NCBI GenBank assembly: GCA_017544835.1
Contig: JAFYDI010000083.1
Location: 1-35,746, forward strand
Length of the DNA: 35,746 bases
Direction: 5' to 3'
DNA from: Lachnospiraceae bacterium
GTDB lineage: Bacteria; Bacillota; Clostridia; Lachnospirales; Lachnospiraceae
This document shows, piece after piece, positions 8,145-17,257 of this stretch (position 1 is its first letter; each line of letters starts with the position of its first letter). The position numbers were made by a program, and so were the translations under genes. Under the pieces are notes generated by a model, which was given only the letters and a program-made list of their open reading frames with translations, did not search any database and was not told the DNA's origin.

Positions 8145-9749
8145 TTATTTAGCCCACTCGTCAAGTGCTTTCTGCTTAGCAGCCATGTACTCGTCAAGAC
8201 CTGCTGCCTTAAGAGCGTCGTTAAGTTCCTTAAGACCTGCTTCAGGCTCTACGAAACCGTAGATAACCTTGCCTGCATACTCTTCGTATGCGTTCTGAAG
8301 AGAAGTGTAGATTGAAGCGTATTCGCTGTTGTCCCAGGTAAAGCCGAGAGCTTTGGACTTAACAGGGCAGTTATCGTTGAATGCTGCGGTCTGCTCACCT
8401 ACGTCAACAGGGTCGCCTTCCCAAACGTGTGCTGCGTACTGGTTGGGCATAAGCCAAAGTACGTTGGGATAGTACTCGGAAGTGGTGGAATCAACGCCGG
8501 GACCCCAGTTAATGGTAGTATCTGCGTTAACTACGTATTCAACACCTTCTTCACCCCAGCAAGCCAAGTTAGCTACTACGGGATCGGTGTAAAGTGCTTC
8601 AAGTACCTGCATTGCTGCGATGGGATCTTCTGTGTTCTGGTTCATGCACCAAGGGAAAGAAGATACTGCCGAAGAGCTCATGAAAGGCTCGCCTACATCA
8701 AATACTGTCATGGGACGTCCGCATTCACCGGAAATCTGGTTTTCATATGCGGGCTTACCGCAAGCCATCATTGCCATGTATGCGCCGGACTTAATTCTTG
8801 CGGATGCACCGTTCTTGTCGGTAAGAGCATCGCCTGAAATGTAACCTGCCTGATTCCATCTGTAGAATCTGTCGCACCAGGTCTTGAAAATTTCTGATTC
8901 GTAAACGTTCTCAACCTTTAAGCTGTTTGCGGGATCAAGGAGTGAACCGTAGTAGTCACCACCTACAGGGTCAACACAGCTGCCCTGTGAAAGCATGTTG
9001 TCCTGAGTAGAGTAAACAATCTTGTCAGGGAATGCAGCGTGCATCTTGGCAAACATTTCATCAACGTCATCCCATGTGCACTTGTAGTAGCCAAGGCTGT
9101 CCTTGGTAAACTTGGAAAGGTCTACGCCTGCGCCGTCAAGGTACTCGGTACCGATACATACAGCTGCGGTCTGGATAGCGTAATCCTTAATCGGAGGAAC
9201 ACCGTAAAGGGTGCCGCCTACGCGACATGCATCGAAGTAATCGCTTCTTACAACGTCCTTAAGGCCTGCGCCGTAGTTGTCAAGAAGACCGTTCTCTTCA
9301 AGGTCTGCGGTGTAACCGTTGTTAACACAGGTCATGTAACCGGGTCCGCAAGTGGAGAAGAGGTCAACCTGCTCGCCTGAAGAAAGCATAAGCTTGATAT
9401 CATCGCTGTATGCTGCGGAGTCGATGATGAGAAGTTCAACATCAAGTCCGAGGGTCTCTTCGGTGTAAGCGCTTAACTTCTGATTTACTCTGTCAAGACC
9501 TGCGGGAGCGCCTGTCCAGTCAAAGAAAGAAACTACAACCTTTTTATATTTACCTGTCTTTTCAGCTTCTGCCTTTCTGTCGGCAATAGCCTGCTGTGCG
9601 AGAGTTAACTCGCCATCCGCTGTAGATGTAACTGCGGAGCTTTCTGTAGAGCTCTTAGTCTCGGTCTTCTTGTCTTCGGTCTTACCGCAACCTGCAAGAC
9701 ATGCAACAACCATTGTCATAGCTAAGAGCATTGCCAATAACTTTTTCAT
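8145..9749 (-). CDS. extracellular sugar-binding lipoprotein of ABC importer
   Basis: The 534-residue protein has a lipoprotein signal peptide: MKKLLAMLLAMTMVV then the lipobox CLAGC with the acylated cysteine at residue 21, and a Thr/Ser/Glu-rich linker to about residue 50. The mature part is a large solute-binding protein of the LplA-like group, rich in aromatic residues, and should capture oligosaccharides at the cell surface for the two permeases. I chose the ATG at 9749, with AGGAGG just upstream, over a longer in-frame reading to 9806. A near-consensus promoter lies at 9863-9891 and a LacI-like operator falls in the 5' leader. Confidence 0.92.
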   Translation of the reverse strand: MKKLLAMLLAMTMVVACLAGCGKTEDKKTETKSSTESSAVTSTADGELTLAQQAIADRKAEAEKTGKYKKVVVSFFDWTGAPAGLDRVNQKLSAYTEETLGLDVELLIIDSAAYSDDIKLMLSSGEQVDLFSTCGPGYMTCVNNGYTADLEENGLLDNYGAGLKDVVRSDYFDACRVGGTLYGVPPIKDYAIQTAAVCIGTEYLDGAGVDLSKFTKDSLGYYKCTWDDVDEMFAKMHAAFPDKIVYSTQDNMLSQGSCVDPVGGDYYGSLLDPANSLKVENVYESEIFKTWCDRFYRWNQAGYISGDALTDKNGASARIKSGAYMAMMACGKPAYENQISGECGRPMTVFDVGEPFMSSSAVSSFPWCMNQNTEDPIAAMQVLEALYTDPVVANLACWGEEGVEYVVNADTTINWGPGVDSTTSEYYPNVLWLMPNQYAAHVWEGDPVDVGEQTAAFNDNCPVKSKALGFTWDNSEYASIYTSLQNAYEEYAGKVIYGFVEPEAGLKELNDALKAAGLDEYMAAKQKALDEWAK

Positions 9750-9834
9750 AGATACCTCCTGTTTGGTAATCAACTGATAATCCGAACCAAAGAACTTACG
9801 TCTCACTTTTCGGCTCGGGATATGACCGTTTAAG

Positions 9835-9891
9835 GTAAAACGTTTTTCTTTGTTCGGTTTTCATTATATTGACAGTTATATAATCCGTCAA
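9835..9891 (-). promoter_or_regulatory. sugar-locus promoter with LacI-like operator
   Basis: On the minus strand TTGACG (9886-9891), 17 bp, TATAAT (9863-9868) gives a near-consensus sigma-A promoter. About 15 bp after it lies GTAAAACGTTTTTC (plus, 9835-9848), containing the 10-bp palindrome AAAACGTTTT centred on CG as LacI-family operators usually are. This position fits repression of the binding-protein/permease/abfA transcript. A weaker AACGTT site at 9943-9950 lies about 104 bp upstream, close to ten helical turns. Confidence 0.75.
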
Positions 9892-9999
9892 TATGGCAAT
9901 TTTATACAATTGATGGTCAAATGTTTGTGATTTTTTCACAGATAACGTTTTCGTATGATGCATAACGGGTGTATCGTTTTTCTTTTTGCGCATACAAAA

Positions 10000-10024
10000 G
10001 GGACAAAGAACATGTCTTTGTCCC
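10000..10024 (-). terminator. terminator of the LacI regulator gene
   Basis: Perfect 10-bp stem GGGACAAAGA/TCTTTGTCCC with a 5-nt loop; on the minus strand it is followed by CTTTT. It lies about 15 bases after the regulator stop. Confidence 0.85.
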
Positions 10025-10038
10025 CGACTTAATACATT

Positions 10039-11106
10039 TTAAATTGTCTTGACGGATTTTCTCTCTATAATGCTTCCCTTGATGCGGATATCCGTAATCT
10101 GCTTGCCCTTTGATAAAGGCTCCTCAATCATCTCAATAATCTTGTCTGCCGCTTTGTAACCTATCTCCTCAAGCGGAAGCGCCACGGTAGTAATCTCGGG
10201 AGTAAGAGAAGACGCAATATTCTGGTTATCGTAACCCATAATGGAAATATCTTCGCCCGGCTTAAGGCCTTTCTCGGCAAGCAGTGCATAAGCACCCGCC
10301 GCGATAGCATCTGACATACAGAACACTGCGGTAATATCCTTGTCAATCAAGGCTTTCATGCCATTGTAACCGCCCGCCTTGTTCCAGGTGGAATACTCTA
10401 CGAGACTCGGGTCAAAAAGAATACCCTCCTCAAACATGGCCTTCTGAATACCGATAATACGGTTAACGGTGTGGGTATTATCATATTCACCGGCAATTAC
10501 GCCAATCCTCTTATGACCCTTTGATACGAGGTACTTGGTAACATCATACCCGCCCGATACGTCGTCAAGTCTGAAGGTAGGAATCTCCTTGTCGGCCGCT
10601 ATGGCATAGGACATTACAATCGGGAGATTGTTGGCGCTTACAAGCTTATTGACGGTGTGCTCGTGACCGCCCACATAGAGGATACCGTCTACATTCATGG
10701 CATCCATCTTGGCAAGTACGGGCTGAAGTGCGGACTGGAATAATGCCTCATCGTGCATCCACCTGCCGCTCCAGCGACCGAACAGTCTCATATTCTCTAT
10801 GACAACATTGTAGCCATGCTCCTCACAGCAGTTCATAACGCCTTCAATCATGGACGGTGAACTGAACACGATAAGGTCCTCGGCTATAATGCCTATAGTT
10901 TTGGTAGATATTGCTCTTAAGCTTTTGGCAAGATAATTGGGGCGATACCCTGTACGCTCCACTTCGGCTCTGATCTTGGCCGACATTTCCTCGCTTACCT
11001 TATTCTTCTTGCCGTTTAAAACATTTGATACCGTTGAAATGGATACGCCACAAGATGCGGCAATGTCCTTGATGGTTACAACGGAGTCCATATTTCTTTT
11101 AGCCAT
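10039..11106 (-). CDS. LacI-family transcriptional regulator
   Basis: The 355-residue repressor has an N-terminal LacI helix-turn-helix (VTIKDIAASCGVSISTVSNV, residues 10-29), the hinge-helix region with KSLR near 62, and a periplasmic-binding-protein-like ligand domain (about 70-350). Adjacent to the binding protein, permeases and abfA, it is most likely their regulator, with an arabinoxylan- or arabinan-derived sugar as effector (inferred). SD GAGGGA precedes the ATG. Its own promoter region carries two related palindromes (11161-11173 and 11221-11228), suggesting autoregulation. Confidence 0.92.
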   Translation of the reverse strand: MAKRNMDSVVTIKDIAASCGVSISTVSNVLNGKKNKVSEEMSAKIRAEVERTGYRPNYLAKSLRAISTKTIGIIAEDLIVFSSPSMIEGVMNCCEEHGYNVVIENMRLFGRWSGRWMHDEALFQSALQPVLAKMDAMNVDGILYVGGHEHTVNKLVSANNLPIVMSYAIAADKEIPTFRLDDVSGGYDVTKYLVSKGHKRIGVIAGEYDNTHTVNRIIGIQKAMFEEGILFDPSLVEYSTWNKAGGYNGMKALIDKDITAVFCMSDAIAAGAYALLAEKGLKPGEDISIMGYDNQNIASSLTPEITTVALPLEEIGYKAADKIIEMIEEPLSKGKQITDIRIKGSIIERKSVKTI

Positions 11107-11160
11107 ACAAATCCCTCAGTATATAAAACAATGAGCCCGCCCCCAAGCGAACCCCTTAAA

Positions 11161-11228
11161 GTAAAACTTTTACCAAGATTGTATCATATTTTTGCAGTTT
11201 GTAAATAAATATTATAGGTTAAACGTTT
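11161..11228 (-). promoter_or_regulatory. LacI-regulator promoter with two operator-like palindromes
   Basis: On the minus strand TTTACA (11200-11205), 16 bp, TACAAT (11178-11183). The palindrome GTAAAACTTTTAC (11161-11173) overlaps the start of transcription and AAACGTTT (11221-11228) lies upstream of the -35. Both resemble the GTAAAACGTTTTTC site at the sugar promoter, which links the regulator to both transcripts. Confidence 0.6.
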
Positions 11229-11249
11229 CTCTATTTTCTGCGGTAGCAA

Positions 11250-11290
11250 AAAGCACCGCAGCCACATATGTCTTAAGCTTTCGGTGCTTT
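11250..11290 (-). terminator. terminator overlapping the end of the hybrid kinase gene
   Basis: On the minus strand AAAGCACCG (11282-11290) pairs with CGGTGCTTT (11250-11258) across a 23-nt loop, then TT. The left arm is inside the last codons of the kinase gene. Confidence 0.7.
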
Positions 11291-13078
11291 AACGCGTTTC
11301 TCTTTGGGAATGTATTTATCAAGTATTTCGTGAAGCTTATGCTCATCTATGGGCTTTCCAAGGTAATCGGTGAATCCCATTCCCTTGTACTCTTCTTCGG
11401 AGTTCTTGGTTTCATTGGCCGTAAGCGCCACAATCGGCGTCTTCTCATATTTGGCCGGGTAATCTTCTTTAATGTGATTAATCACATCAAGTCCGCTCAT
11501 CTCCGGCATCAGATGATCGATAAAGATTAAGTCATAATCCTCAAGTCTTATCATCTTAAGCGCCTTCTCACCGCTTTCGGCGTAGTCGGGCACAAGACTG
11601 TAGTATTTCATAAGGCCTTTGCAGACCGAGAAATTAACCTTATTGTCATCCACCACAAGCACCTTCGCACCGGGTGCATCGAAGTATTTTTCATGAGGCT
11701 TGGGCTCTTCGAAAATCGTCTTTCTGAGCGACACCTCATCGGTAACTCCCTGTTCAACGGAAAAATAAAACGTGGAGCCGATTTCGTAAGTACTCTCAAC
11801 CTTAAGCTCACTTCCCATAAGCTTTAACAGTGAAGAACAAATAGCAAGCCCGAGGCCGGTACCCTGAACATTTCTGTTATTTTCCTCGTCAACCCTCGAA
11901 AATGCCTTGCTAAGCTTGGGCAGGTCTTCTTCCTTAATACCGATGCCCGTATCGATTACAGACACGCGAAGTCGACCTTTCTTCTCGGCGGGATTGGTAT
12001 ACTCGAACCACATTCTGAGGGTAACGGAACCTTCCTTAGTGTATTTGATGGCGTTGGACAAAAGATTGATAATAACCTGCCTGATACGGACATCATCACC
12101 GTACAGTCTTGCGGGCATATTGGGGCTTACTTCGAGTTTGAATCCAAGTCCCTTGGCAACTGCATCCGAACGCATCATGTCGGCCACTTCATAGCTGATG
12201 GTCTTAGCGGAGTAATCCACGGGATTGATGCCCATCTTGCCCGCTTCCATCTTTGAAAGGTCCAGAATATCGTTGATTATCGTAAGAAGAATCTTGCCGC
12301 TTGCGCTGATTTCTTTGGACAGTTTAAGCGTCTCGTCTTCCTTGGTATCGTTAAGTATCATGCTGTTCTTGCCAAGCACAGCATTAAGAGGCGTACGCAT
12401 CTCATGAGTCATATTCACCACAAATCGCTCACGGTCTGCCTGCTGCTCCAAAATGCGCTTGGACTTCTTGTGATTGGAAAGCGCGTACTTGTACTTCTCA
12501 ATCATGATAAACGATATAAAAATCGTAAACATCGTAACATGATAGATAATCTTGGCATTGGCAAAAGAACCCGAAAGACGATATATCTGAAGTAACGTCG
12601 CAATCTGGGCAAGCACGTTGATTATAAGCACCTCAAAGGGCATAAGCGTAGTCATCGCCGCCACTATAAGGTAGATTACAATCCATACCACGATATCAAA
12701 TTCACCGGTTTCTCTGTAGGAAACGCCAAGGGAAAGATTACCCCAGGCAATAAGAAAAAGAATACTTAAAAAACAGATACACTCTCCGAAATTCGTACGA
12801 CGCCTTAAATTCTTCTCGCCTACGAACATCGGAAGATGATCCAAAAGAAAGATAAGAAAAAGACAGATTGCAGCCACAACTACAAGCGCCGCATACTGTG
12901 ATACCACGTACTTGACGCTGTCCGATACAAATCCGAGCAAAAGAAGCGGTGCCACTATTGAGTAGAGCATCGCAAAAATGCATATTCTTTTGACGGTGCT
13001 TATCTGCACCTCCACGCATTCATCTCTGAAGTCGATATAATCTGCGCGGATTAATCTCAATCTGTCTGAAAGTTTCAT
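11273..13078 (-). CDS. membrane-bound hybrid histidine kinase with receiver domain
   Basis: The 601-residue protein has about six membrane helices (residues 32-195), then HisKA with the phospho-acceptor His225 in NMTHEMRTPLNAVLG. The ATPase domain has N342 in NLLSNAIKYT, DTGIGI at 376-381 and GTGLGLAIC, and a C-terminal receiver has the phospho-acceptor Asp521 in LIFIDHLMPEMSG. No DNA-binding output domain is present, so signal must pass to a separate protein. The start ATG overlaps the stop of the Na/Pi-PhoU gene (TAATG), implying coupled translation and a functional link, perhaps phosphate sensing (inferred). The cognate response regulator is not in the window. Confidence 0.92.
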   Translation of the reverse strand: MKLSDRLRLIRADYIDFRDECVEVQISTVKRICIFAMLYSIVAPLLLLGFVSDSVKYVVSQYAALVVVAAICLFLIFLLDHLPMFVGEKNLRRRTNFGECICFLSILFLIAWGNLSLGVSYRETGEFDIVVWIVIYLIVAAMTTLMPFEVLIINVLAQIATLLQIYRLSGSFANAKIIYHVTMFTIFISFIMIEKYKYALSNHKKSKRILEQQADRERFVVNMTHEMRTPLNAVLGKNSMILNDTKEDETLKLSKEISASGKILLTIINDILDLSKMEAGKMGINPVDYSAKTISYEVADMMRSDAVAKGLGFKLEVSPNMPARLYGDDVRIRQVIINLLSNAIKYTKEGSVTLRMWFEYTNPAEKKGRLRVSVIDTGIGIKEEDLPKLSKAFSRVDEENNRNVQGTGLGLAICSSLLKLMGSELKVESTYEIGSTFYFSVEQGVTDEVSLRKTIFEEPKPHEKYFDAPGAKVLVVDDNKVNFSVCKGLMKYYSLVPDYAESGEKALKMIRLEDYDLIFIDHLMPEMSGLDVINHIKEDYPAKYEKTPIVALTANETKNSEEEYKGMGFTDYLGKPIDEHKLHEILDKYIPKEKRVKAPKA

Positions 13079-14868
13079 TAATCCTTTTTAATACGGCCAA
13101 AGAACTCCTCGTGAGCAGCCTCATATTCGCGGTTGTATCCCGCATCGCGACCCTGATGGAGGGAAGAAATGTAGGAATGTGCAAGATTGGCAACTTCGGG
13201 GTTGGCACGCGCAATAACCGCGATACCTATGTTACTGCATACGTCGGAGATTCTCTCGATATTTGAAAGAATATCAAGGAATACCGTACCCGCATGAATA
13301 TTACATGTGCCGGCTCTCAAACGTGCAAGATGATTGTCGTTAAGAGCATTGACCATATCATCCATAACCTCTTCAAGCGGCTCAATGTGACGGGCTGCCG
13401 CAACATCTCTTTTCTCAAAGGCCGATGTCGTATTATTGAAAATTCTGTTAAGCAAATCTCTTACTACCGCAAGCTCCTGAAGACCGGGATCGGAGAAAGA
13501 AATATGGTCCTCCTCCAGGCTTCGCGCGCACATCGCAAGGTTAAGCGCATGGTCGCTGAGTCTTTCAAACTCGGTCACAACCTTATAGTATTCGTCGAGA
13601 ATCTTAACGTGATAATCTTCCTTAATATGCGGGGAAAGCTGTACCATGTAGTCGCTTAGTCTGTCGGTAAGTTCGTCTACGGTGTCCTCTTCCTCGTCGA
13701 TTTCCTTGTACACCTCGGGGTCGTATTTCTCAATCATACCAAGGGCTTTGTTGATGCTGTGTAAGGAGATTGAAAGGCTTTCCCTGAGGATATCGTAGCA
13801 GCTTCGAAGTGCAAGTGCGGGAGTGGCAAAGAAAGCGGGGTTAAGTGCCGCAAGCTTCTCCTCGTACTTATCAACAGCCACGGGATCGTCTTTAACAATC
13901 TTTTTACTGAGTTTCTCATAAACTCCTACCATGGGAAGAAGCAAAATCGCGCATGTTAAGTTAAATACAGTATTAGTGTTGGCGATTACACCTGAGTTAA
14001 CGGGCATCTCCCAAATCTTGTCAAGAAGTCCGAAAGCATGGAAAATATTGACACCGATAAGAACGAGAACCGTCTCACTTAAGTTAAACAAAATATTTAC
14101 GATACCGACGCGTTTCTGATCGGCCTTGGCACCGATGGAGCACACAATAGCGGTGGTAACGCAGTCTCCGAGGTAAATACCCGTAATAACCGCATAGATG
14201 GCTTTAAAAGTTAAATCGCCCGATACTGAGAATGCCTGCAGAATACCGACAGTGGCACTGGAACTCTGAAGCACGAACGCAACGCCCGCACCGGTTAAAT
14301 AGCCGACAACATGATTGTTGCCAAGTCCCGTAAAGAGGCTCTGCATAAGAGGCGTATCCGTAAGGGAACTTACTGCTCCCGTCATATTCATAAGTCCGGA
14401 AAACAAAATACCGAAGCCCATAGCGATGGTACCGATTGTATCGGAACGCTTGAACTTACAGAACATTATAAGAACTATACCGATAATAAGAGCTATCGGC
14501 GCAAGAGTCGAAGGTTTGAAAAACTGAAGCACCGAACCTGCGCTTCCGTCAATATCAAGGAGTCTGATAATCTGACCGGTAACGGTGGTACCTACATTGG
14601 CACCGATTATGATACCGAGAGACTGTCTCAAAGAAATAATACCGGCAGCCACAAGACCGGAAGTAATAACGATTGTGGCCGTCGAAGACTGAATAATAGC
14701 GGTTACCGCAACACCGAGTAAAAAGGCATTAATCGGGCTGTTGGTAACCTTCTCCATAATATTCTTAAGTGTACCTGAGGCACTTGACTTAAGGCCGCCG
14801 CTCATCATACGCATTCCGTACAGGAACATTGCAAGGCCGCCCAGTAATGTTATAGCATTAAAAAACAT
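13078..14868 (-). CDS. Na/Pi cotransporter family protein with C-terminal PhoU domain
   Basis: The 596-residue protein starts MFFNAITLLGGLAMFLYGM and has duplicated Na/Pi-cotransporter membrane repeats, each with a QSSTA/QSSSA motif (IIQSSTATIVI near residue 55, FVLQSSSATVGI near 200), in the first 310 residues. A cytoplasmic PhoU-like helical domain (about 340-570) follows. This is the NptA/YjbB type, which moves phosphate, by most evidence outward in bacteria. The ATG at 14868 has GGAGA upstream; a longer reading to 14907 does not. The stop overlaps the hybrid kinase start. It has its own candidate promoter at 14906-14914. Confidence 0.92.
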   Translation of the reverse strand: MFFNAITLLGGLAMFLYGMRMMSGGLKSSASGTLKNIMEKVTNSPINAFLLGVAVTAIIQSSTATIVITSGLVAAGIISLRQSLGIIIGANVGTTVTGQIIRLLDIDGSAGSVLQFFKPSTLAPIALIIGIVLIMFCKFKRSDTIGTIAMGFGILFSGLMNMTGAVSSLTDTPLMQSLFTGLGNNHVVGYLTGAGVAFVLQSSSATVGILQAFSVSGDLTFKAIYAVITGIYLGDCVTTAIVCSIGAKADQKRVGIVNILFNLSETVLVLIGVNIFHAFGLLDKIWEMPVNSGVIANTNTVFNLTCAILLLPMVGVYEKLSKKIVKDDPVAVDKYEEKLAALNPAFFATPALALRSCYDILRESLSISLHSINKALGMIEKYDPEVYKEIDEEEDTVDELTDRLSDYMVQLSPHIKEDYHVKILDEYYKVVTEFERLSDHALNLAMCARSLEEDHISFSDPGLQELAVVRDLLNRIFNNTTSAFEKRDVAAARHIEPLEEVMDDMVNALNDNHLARLRAGTCNIHAGTVFLDILSNIERISDVCSNIGIAVIARANPEVANLAHSYISSLHQGRDAGYNREYEAAHEEFFGRIKKD

Positions 14869-14905
14869 AGCGCTGTCTCCGTTCTCAACGAGTTTCCCCA
14901 AATAC

Positions 14906-14914
14906 AATATAGCA
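14906..14914 (-). promoter_or_regulatory. candidate extended -10 promoter for the Na/Pi-kinase operon
   Basis: On the minus strand TGCTATATT reads as an extended -10 element (TGnTATATT). A TTGACA lies only 9 bp upstream and cannot serve as the -35, so the call rests on the extended element. Confidence 0.4.
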
Positions 14915-14934
14915 CAAATTTGTCAAATGTCGAA

Positions 14935-15501
14935 TTATTTATTTTTGTTGAGAATGAAGCCAAAGAAAGCGCCCACAATGCCGCCGATAATGTGCATAAG
15001 ATTGGCAACATTGTCCTTAATAAACAAGCCCTGATAGACCTCGTTGCCTATGTAAAGCAGTGCCACCACGATAAAAGTAAGCGGAATATTGCCGCCCTTG
15101 TATCCGGTAAAAGAAGCAAGAAGAATAAACGTAAACACTATACCGCTTGCCCCAAGAAGCTGAATTCCCGGGAAGAAAATAAAGTGAATCACCCCGGTAA
15201 CAAAAGCCGAAATAAGCATTATTATAAACAAATCCTTAGAGCCGTACTTCTCCTCCAAAATGGGGCCGATTACCACAATAAGCATAATATTTCCGATAAA
15301 ATGCTCAAAGTTGGCATGACCGAGCACATGTCCGAAGAATCTTAGATATGTAAACGGGCTTGATAACGGAGCCCTGTATACGCTGAACAAAAGAAGGTTG
15401 CTCGCACCGCCGGTAGCATAATTAATAATCAAAGTAATGGCGCATAAAAGCGTAAATCCGAGCACCAGCTTTGAATTGTTGGTTATTTTGATCTTACTCA
15501 T
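14935..15501 (-). CDS. rhomboid family intramembrane serine protease
   Basis: The 188-residue protein has six membrane helices and rhomboid signatures: HANFEHFIGNIM (the H-xxx-H-xxx-N segment of helix 2, about residues 83-94), the catalytic serine in GASGIVFTF (about 120-128) and the catalytic histidine in LMHIIGGIVGAFFG (about 168-181). It cleaves membrane proteins within the bilayer; the substrate is unknown. Length fits the minimal six-helix form without extra domains. It follows the YgjP-type gene by 30 bp in the same direction, so the pair and the cupin upstream are probably one transcript. SD GGGAAGGGG. Confidence 0.93.
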   Translation of the reverse strand: MSKIKITNNSKLVLGFTLLCAITLIINYATGGASNLLLFSVYRAPLSSPFTYLRFFGHVLGHANFEHFIGNIMLIVVIGPILEEKYGSKDLFIIMLISAFVTGVIHFIFFPGIQLLGASGIVFTFILLASFTGYKGGNIPLTFIVVALLYIGNEVYQGLFIKDNVANLMHIIGGIVGAFFGFILNKNK

Positions 15502-15530
15502 AATTCCCCTTCCCTTAAATACGCCGCACC

Positions 15531-16085
15531 TTACAGTCTCGCCATTAACAGGTCGCCGTTTCTCTTAAGATATAATCTTTGTTCTTTGTAATCGGGCATG
15601 TATTCTTCCACCATGCTCCAGAAAGCCTTCGAGTGATTCATATGCCTCCTGTGGCTAAGCTCATGCACCACCACATAACGCATTACTCCCTCGGGGCAAA
15701 GCGCCAGAAGACAGTTAAAGTTAAGATTACCCTTGCTCGAGCAACTGCCCCAGCGGGTCTTCTGTGCACGAATACTCACTGTACCGTACGTTACTCCCAT
15801 GAGGTCCGCATACTCTTCCACAAGAGGCATAATCATGGTACGCGCTTTCTTTTTCAAGGCTTTAAGTTCAGTGTCAGTCATGCGCTCGACTTCGGAAAGT
15901 CCTGCGTTTTTAACAAGAACCTTTTTAACGGTCTTTTCAATCCAGCCCGAGCGTGACCTTACAAATCGCCCTATCTCGGCATCCGACACAAACTTCGGCG
16001 CCTTTATCATAACAGTGCCGTCAGGCTTAACTTCCATCGAAAGTGTGCGCCTGCGGCTCTTTTCTATCGTATACTCAATTTCCAT
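15531..16085 (-). CDS. YgjP-type metal-dependent hydrolase (DUF45, M48-like)
   Basis: The 184-residue soluble protein has the zinc motif VVHELSHRRHMNHSKAFW (about residues 139-156; HELSH plus a third histidine) and the preceding RWGSCSSKGNLNFN block (about 112-125). These two blocks define the YgjP/COG1451 family, whose E. coli member has been reported to act on UTP although the fold is protease-like. The true substrate cannot be told from sequence. The start overlaps the cupin gene by 11 bases, indicating coupling. Confidence 0.9.
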   Translation of the reverse strand: MEIEYTIEKSRRRTLSMEVKPDGTVMIKAPKFVSDAEIGRFVRSRSGWIEKTVKKVLVKNAGLSEVERMTDTELKALKKKARTMIMPLVEEYADLMGVTYGTVSIRAQKTRWGSCSSKGNLNFNCLLALCPEGVMRYVVVHELSHRRHMNHSKAFWSMVEEYMPDYKEQRLYLKRNGDLLMARL

Positions 16086-16413
16086 TAACCTTAGGTACTA
16101 CTCCCATAAAATAAAGTGGCTCATCGCCGGTATTTACAAGGCTGTGAGTATGTCCTTCGGGACAGTAGCTTACAGAGCCTGCCATCATAGGCTCTTCCAC
16201 GCCGTCGCAAATCATCTTGCCCACGCCCTTAAACACATAAACGGTCTCGGTCGAACCGATGTGTCCGTGCATTCCGATGGAGGAACCTTTCTCAAGATAT
16301 CCGTTAAGAATCGTTACGGAATCGTCAATATATCTTCTGGCCACAAGGCAACCCTCGCCGCCTTTGAAATGCTCTAGTCTTTCTTCGGGAATTTTTTCAA
16401 AATCAATTTTCAT
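16075..16413 (-). CDS. small single-domain cupin protein
   Basis: The 112-residue protein is one cupin beta-barrel: motif 1 GMHGHIGSTETVYVFKG (two histidines and a glutamate as metal ligands, about residues 47-63) and motif 2 CPEGHTHSLVN (about 82-92). Such proteins bind a metal and often a small ligand; the function of this one is not known. The ATG at 16413 has AAAGGAGA upstream and is preferred to an in-frame start at 16434. It is the first gene of the cupin-YgjP-rhomboid run. Confidence 0.88.
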   Translation of the reverse strand: MKIDFEKIPEERLEHFKGGEGCLVARRYIDDSVTILNGYLEKGSSIGMHGHIGSTETVYVFKGVGKMICDGVEEPMMAGSVSYCPEGHTHSLVNTGDEPLYFMGVVPKVNGN

Positions 16414-16502
16414 GATTGTCGTCTCCTTTTGCAAAAGAAATCGTTCACGTTTCTACGCGAGATTCATTGTACCACGAATCGGTTTCTTTTGAAATATGCG
16501 AA

Positions 16503-16524
16503 AGGGCCGTGTCACCACGGCCCT
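16503..16524 (-). terminator. hairpin terminator after the LiaF-like gene
   Basis: Perfect 9-bp stem AGGGCCGTG/CACGGCCCT with a 4-nt loop, 10 bases after the LiaF-like stop. The T-run is short (TTT then C), so termination may be partial. Confidence 0.7.
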
Positions 16525-16534
16525 CTTATAATCG

Positions 16535-17245
16535 CTATATTCTTTCTATACGAAGCTCGCCGAAGCGAACCTTGCCTGTGATGGTGCAGCGAACGCTTCC
16601 GATGCCGGGCTGGGGTTCCGCGCCGCCGTAGCTGCAATCGCCTGCAATAACACTTACACGATTGATAATCTCCCACTCTCTGGGTACGTAAAGAATTGTC
16701 TCTCCGCAGAAAGTCTTGGTTGCAATCGTCAGTTCACCGGTCGGAACGGATACGCTATCCAAGTAAGCTCTCATTTCACCGATACATGTCTTGAATCCTG
16801 CTTTTTCAAGGCAATCTGAGCGGATATACTTGGTAGTCTCGCCGAGTGCCATGTAGTGATAAACGGTCTTACTGTTACCGTCACCGCTATTTACGGGATC
16901 GGGAGTAAGTTCTTTTTTCATAGGGTCCGGAAAAATCTTCTCGTAAGCCACGTTCAAGAGTCCTGCCACAATCAGGATAATCCAGGGGCTTAAAGCCTCT
17001 ATGCCGAGGGGCTTTCTGAAGATAATGGCAATTATCGCAAGCGGAAAGAAAATCGAAGAAATGTTTAAATCGATTATTGCCGCTATTACATATGCCGCAA
17101 GTAATATCGCTACGATGAGCCAGAAGCCTCCGACTCCCGCGATTGTAAAGTGAAGTGCAATTTTACCGAGTTTCCAGAGTACCAGGCCGATTGCAATGAT
17201 TATAAGGCAGATGCCCGTTATCAAATTTCTGATTCTGTTGTTCAT
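16535..17245 (-). CDS. LiaF-like membrane protein (cell-wall stress type)
   Basis: The 236-residue protein has four membrane helices in the first 105 residues and a C-terminal beta-helical domain (about 145-236) with FCGETILYVPREWEI and GDCSYGG, typical of the LiaF-like C-terminal (DUF2154-type) domain that modulates envelope-stress signalling. It starts 12 bases after a single-domain LytTR regulator, a common pairing in Firmicutes. In this arrangement the membrane protein may be the target or the antagonist of the regulator; the sequence does not say which. SD GAGGAG. Confidence 0.82.
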   Translation of the reverse strand: MNNRIRNLITGICLIIIAIGLVLWKLGKIALHFTIAGVGGFWLIVAILLAAYVIAAIIDLNISSIFFPLAIIAIIFRKPLGIEALSPWIILIVAGLLNVAYEKIFPDPMKKELTPDPVNSGDGNSKTVYHYMALGETTKYIRSDCLEKAGFKTCIGEMRAYLDSVSVPTGELTIATKTFCGETILYVPREWEIINRVSVIAGDCSYGGAEPQPGIGSVRCTITGKVRFGELRIERI

Positions 17246-17257
17246 ATATACTCTCCT

